Shown: positions 15,201 to 17,203 of the stretch, in pieces
How positions within the stretch are numbered: the first letter of the stretch is position 1
How the letters are laid out: each line of letters opens with the position of its first letter
DNA from: Caldifarciminota bacterium
GTDB lineage: Bacteria > Hydrothermota > Tepidihabitantia > SM23-42
DNA: 17,203 bases
Assembly (NCBI GenBank): GCA_030671005.1
Contig: DAOVAN010000018.1
Location: 1-17,203, forward strand
Reading direction: 5' to 3'
The notes under the pieces: model-generated
What the model was told of the DNA's origin: nothing
Seen by the model: only the letters and a program-made list of their open reading frames with translations
The model's database searches: none
Made by a program: the position numbers and the translations under genes

Positions 15201-16673
15201 GTCGCCGCCTGTACGCCTAAGACACATGAAATGAGTTTTCAAGATTCACTAACTGCAGTTGGTCTCAACCCATACCTCTTTGATATCGCGAACATCAGAA
15301 ACCAATGTTCTTGGGTACATCAAAAAGAGCCAGTAAAGGCGACCGAGAAGGCAAAAGAGCTGGTAAACATGTCTGTAGCGCGCGTCCGAGAGTTGAGGCC
15401 TCTCTTCGTGAAAGAACTCCCGGTTAACCGTGATGTCGCCATCATTGGTGCTGGTATCACTGGTCTGCGATGTGGGATGGATTTATTGCTCCGTGGTTTC
15501 AAAGTCAAAATCATCGAAAAGAAAGAGGCATCAGGTGGTCTCGTACGGCATCTTTCGAGCATCTATCCGAGTTTTAGATCAGGAAAGGATATTATTGATA
15601 AACTGATCAAAGAATTCACCAGTACGGGTGGCGAGCTCTTGACTTCGGCTGAGTTGATCGATGTTACGGGCTATGTTGGTAGCTTCCAGGTCAAGGTGAA
15701 GCTTGGAGGAAAAGAGACCGATTTCACGGTTGGTGCTATCGTACTCGCCACGGGATCAGAGCTCTACAATCCAGGAGAGCGTTTTGGCTTTGGTCGGTTC
15801 CCAAACATCATAACCAATATGGAATTAGAACAGAAAATACTGTCGGGTGATATTAAGAATGTAAAATCGGTTGCCTTTTTCCAATGTGTTGGCTCACGAG
15901 GTGACAATGGTAATCCAGGTTGTTCTCGTTATTGCTGTCAGGCCGCCATAAAAGAAGCAATTTACTTAAGAGAAAGAGGGATCGATGTGGCGATTCTCAA
16001 CCGCGGCGTCAGGGTCTATTCTAAGGGCGCCGAACAAATGTACCGAAAAGCGCGAGAACTAGGCGTTCTCTTCCTACCGTACGAGGGAGAGCCAGAGATC
16101 ACGGGCACGGATAAGGCAGAAGCCGTTACGATTCCGTCACCAGATATCGACGCAGACATTACCATCCCGGTTGACCTCATTGTGCTTTCTGTGGGCATGG
16201 TCCCTGCTGCCGATTCAGCCCGTCTCTCTGAGTTGTTCAAGGTACCACGTGGGCCAGATAAATTCTTCCTGGAGCGTCACTCGAAATTCGGCCCGGTGGA
16301 GACAACCGTGGAGGGTGTCTTCTTGTGCGGCTGTTGTCAGTTCCCGCAGGACATCGGTGATTCGATCTCTCAGGCCTCGGCTGTAGCATCCAAAGTTGCA
16401 GCTCTGCTCAGCCATGATAAAATTACCCTGGCGCCGATAACATCTACGGTTATCGAAGAGTACTGTCGGGGATGTGGCAGGTGTGCTGAAGTCTGCGAGT
16501 TCCGTGCAATAGAATTGATTGAAAAGGAAAAGGGTGTTTTCGTGGCGCAAGTTAACGAAGCACTATGCAAAGGGTGTGGAACCTGTGTCGCTGCATGTCC
16601 TACCGGTGCCATCGACCTAAAGCACTTTATGAGTGAACAGATAGAAGCTCAGCTGGAGGCACTATTTGGCTGA
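12276..16673 (+). CDS. hdrA: Giant selenoprotein HdrA: HdrA with inserted GltD-like NAD(P)H module, fused to a second HdrA
   Basis: Reading TGA 12441-12443 as selenocysteine gives 1465 residues. Residues 9-14 are the FAD motif GGGVAG. Cys53-T-G-Sec56 aligns with Cys191-A-A-Cys194 of HdrA1. A [4Fe-4S] motif follows (Cys105/108/111/115). Then a GltD/NfnB-like module (about 150-560) has its N-terminal cysteines (155, 159, 194, 198, 202, 206), FAD motif GAGPAG (247-252), NADPH motif GGGNSA (378-383) and YRRSRQEMPA. After a Cys-rich stretch (about 616-633), the first HdrA resumes (FIQCVGSR...CSRICC). From about 911 a second HdrA begins: VCHCGPNI, GAGITG (1058-1063), FFQCVGSR, and two C-terminal ferredoxin motifs. 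I start at ATG 12276 (GAGGAG at 12258-12263); ATG 12252 is possible. The N-terminal HdrA domain is missing from the first copy. A start at 12462 would lack the FAD motif and must be wrong. Confidence 0.88.
12441..12443 (+). other. In-frame UGA read as selenocysteine (Sec56 of HdrA2)
   Basis: The codon interrupts an otherwise continuous HdrA frame: DCTG-[TGA]-ILGPKLMDV lines up with DCAAC-ILSPKMADV in hdrA1, so the TGA replaces the second Cys of CxxC, giving CxxU. HdrA of some methanogens is an established selenoprotein. TGA ends at least seven other genes here and Trp is encoded by TGG throughout, so a changed genetic code is unlikely. Confidence 0.88.
12464..12481 (+). promoter_or_regulatory. 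Bacterial SECIS hairpin in hdrA2 mRNA
   Basis: GGATGTC-GGTC-GGCATCC folds into a 7-bp stem (one G-U pair) with a GGUC loop. The loop starts 27 nt after the UGA, inside the usual 16-37 nt spacing for bacterial SECIS elements as I recall it. A GGU(C) at the tip is the SelB-recognised feature of the E. coli fdhF element. The hairpin lies within codons that also encode the conserved MDVGRHP segment. Confidence 0.85.
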
Positions 16674-16691
16674 CGCCTTCATAGTTGGATC

Positions 16692-16790
16692 GTCTTATTG
16701 TCCTATCGTCGTATGGTCAGACGATAAGACTATCGGGCAATCAGACAATAGGACAATACGACAATGAAACCATCCGACAATAGGACTAAG
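16692..16790. repeat. Cluster of short GACAATAGGAC-type repeats, direct and inverted
   Basis: Between hdrA2 and mvhD2, GACAATAGGAC occurs at 16744-16754 and 16776-16786, with a near copy in inverted orientation at 16700-16710. Several GACAATA/GACGATA half-units lie between. Two alternative hairpins are possible: 16692-16702 with 16720-16730 (11 bp, one G-U), or 16696-16710 with 16744-16758 (14 of 15 bp). No T-tract follows, so this is not a classical terminator. The last units run into the first codons of mvhD2. It resembles an interspersed intergenic repeat family; its genome-wide spread cannot be judged here. Confidence 0.7.
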
Positions 16791-17203
16791 GGGTTCGAAC
16801 CGAAGATCGTCGCCTTTTGCTGCAACTGGTGCTCGTACCCAGCTGCAGACGGTGCCGGTGTCTCGAGGCTTCAATATCCAACCAATATAAGGATCGTGCG
16901 GGTGATGTGTGGGGGTCGTGTTACACCGTCCTTTGTGCTAAAGGCATTTGAATTGGGAGCAGACGGAGTATTAGTAGCAACCTGTCATTTTGAAGACTGC
17001 CATTACATGTTTGGTGCCCGAAAAGCAGCTGATGTGCATAAAATCACAGAACAATTGACAAATATGCTCGGTATCGAAAAGGAAAGGCTCAAGCTGGATT
17101 GGATCTCATCGGCCGAGGCCTCGAAATTCGCGAGGGTCGCTAAGGAATTCACCGATACGGTCAGAAGACTCGGACCATCACCGATTAACAAGAAAAACCT
17201 CGA
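16764..17203 (+). CDS. mvhD: MvhD-like [2Fe-2S] subunit, copy 2 (3' end beyond window)
   Basis: An open frame from ATG 16764 to the window end gives at least 146 residues of an MvhD/FrhD-family protein, paralogous to the one at 3255. The six family cysteines are kept: Cys19, Cys20, Cys23 (FCCNWCSY), Cys49 (VMCGGR), Cys74 and Cys79 (TCHFEDCHY). It follows hdrA2 just as mvhD1 follows hdrA1, so each HdrA appears to have its own MvhD partner. The first about 10 residues (MKPSDNRTKG) are encoded by the GACAATAGGAC repeat, and there is only a weak AGGA site upstream, so the true start is uncertain. No plausible stop is reached within the window, though most of the domain is present. Confidence 0.88.
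   Translation, partial: MKPSDNRTKGFEPKIVAFCCNWCSYPAADGAGVSRLQYPTNIRIVRVMCGGRVTPSFVLKAFELGADGVLVATCHFEDCHYMFGARKAADVHKITEQLTNMLGIEKERLKLDWISSAEASKFARVAKEFTDTVRRLGPSPINKKNL

Noticed and set aside
12462..16673. A 1403-residue protein starting at ATG 12462
   Set aside because: This Met is internal (matches KMADV in hdrA1). Starting here removes the FAD-binding motif encoded in the same frame upstream of the TGA, and no ribosome site precedes it.
16692..16730. Rho-independent terminator after hdrA2
   Set aside because: An 11-bp stem is possible but the loop is 17 nt and no T-tract follows.
16692..16790. CRISPR array
   Set aside because: Units are about 11 bp, unevenly spaced and in both orientations, without uniform spacers or cas genes.
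16788..16805. tRNA T-arm-like GGTTCGAACC
   Set aside because: It lies within the mvhD2 coding frame and no acceptor, D or anticodon arms can be drawn around it.
1..17203. Recoded UGA (Trp or Gly genetic code)
   Set aside because: TGA ends many genes in the window (for example at 3258, 3692, 7494, 8782, 9677, 10915, 11694, 16673), often with the next gene overlapping.

Overview
The window looks like chromosomal DNA from an anaerobic, diderm bacterium. It carries a TamB-like outer-membrane assembly protein, consensus sigma70-type promoters (TTGACA-16-TATAAT), ferredoxin-dependent 2-oxoacid oxidoreductases, heterodisulfide-reductase (Hdr) type flavin/iron-sulfur proteins and one selenocysteine-encoding gene. 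UGA is an ordinary stop for most of the other genes. The taxon cannot be fixed from the sequence. An uncultured anaerobic lineage (candidate phyla such as WOR-3/Stahlbacteria, or a deltaproteobacterial-type sulfate reducer or syntroph) would fit; this is a guess.

Layout. Positions 1-525, minus strand: 5' part of a tamB-like gene. Positions 526-606: divergent back-to-back promoters. Positions 607-900: korD-like two-cluster ferredoxin. Positions 901-1308: intergenic leader with a perfect consensus promoter, a 12-bp inverted repeat and possible micro-ORFs. From 1309 to the end every gene is on the plus strand and tightly packed, often overlapping by 4 bases: hdrA1 - mvhD1 - hdrC - hdrB - frdB/tfrB-like - frdA/tfrA-like, a 94-bp gap with a possible promoter, then korA1 - korB1 - korA2 - korB2 - korC - hdrA2 (selenoprotein, fused HdrA/GltD/HdrA), a short repeat cluster, and mvhD2 (runs off the end).

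How the parts may work together. HdrA can bifurcate electrons at FAD, HdrBC carries the non-cubane iron-sulfur clusters, MvhD links HdrA to an electron donor, FrdAB is a soluble succinate/fumarate-type flavoenzyme with all expected catalytic residues, and KorABCD interconverts a 2-oxoacid and its acyl-CoA using ferredoxin. The second HdrA contains a GltD-like NAD(P)H module. Together they suggest a cytoplasmic hub linking ferredoxin, NAD(P)H, succinate/fumarate and 2-oxoacid (probably 2-oxoglutarate) chemistry. This is inference from gene content and order.

Most unusual points. (1) hdrA2 is interrupted by an in-frame TGA exactly where hdrA1 has the second Cys of a CxxC motif, followed 27 nt later by a bacterial-type SECIS hairpin with a GGUC loop, so it is very probably a 1465-residue selenoprotein. 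Gene callers would split it and start it wrongly at 12462. (2) The duplicated korAB pairs are degenerate in a complementary way: KorA1 has lost substrate-site residues that KorA2 keeps, while KorB2 has lost the iron-sulfur cysteines and thiamine-diphosphate motifs that KorB1 keeps. This suggests an obligate asymmetric enzyme with one live and one dead active site.
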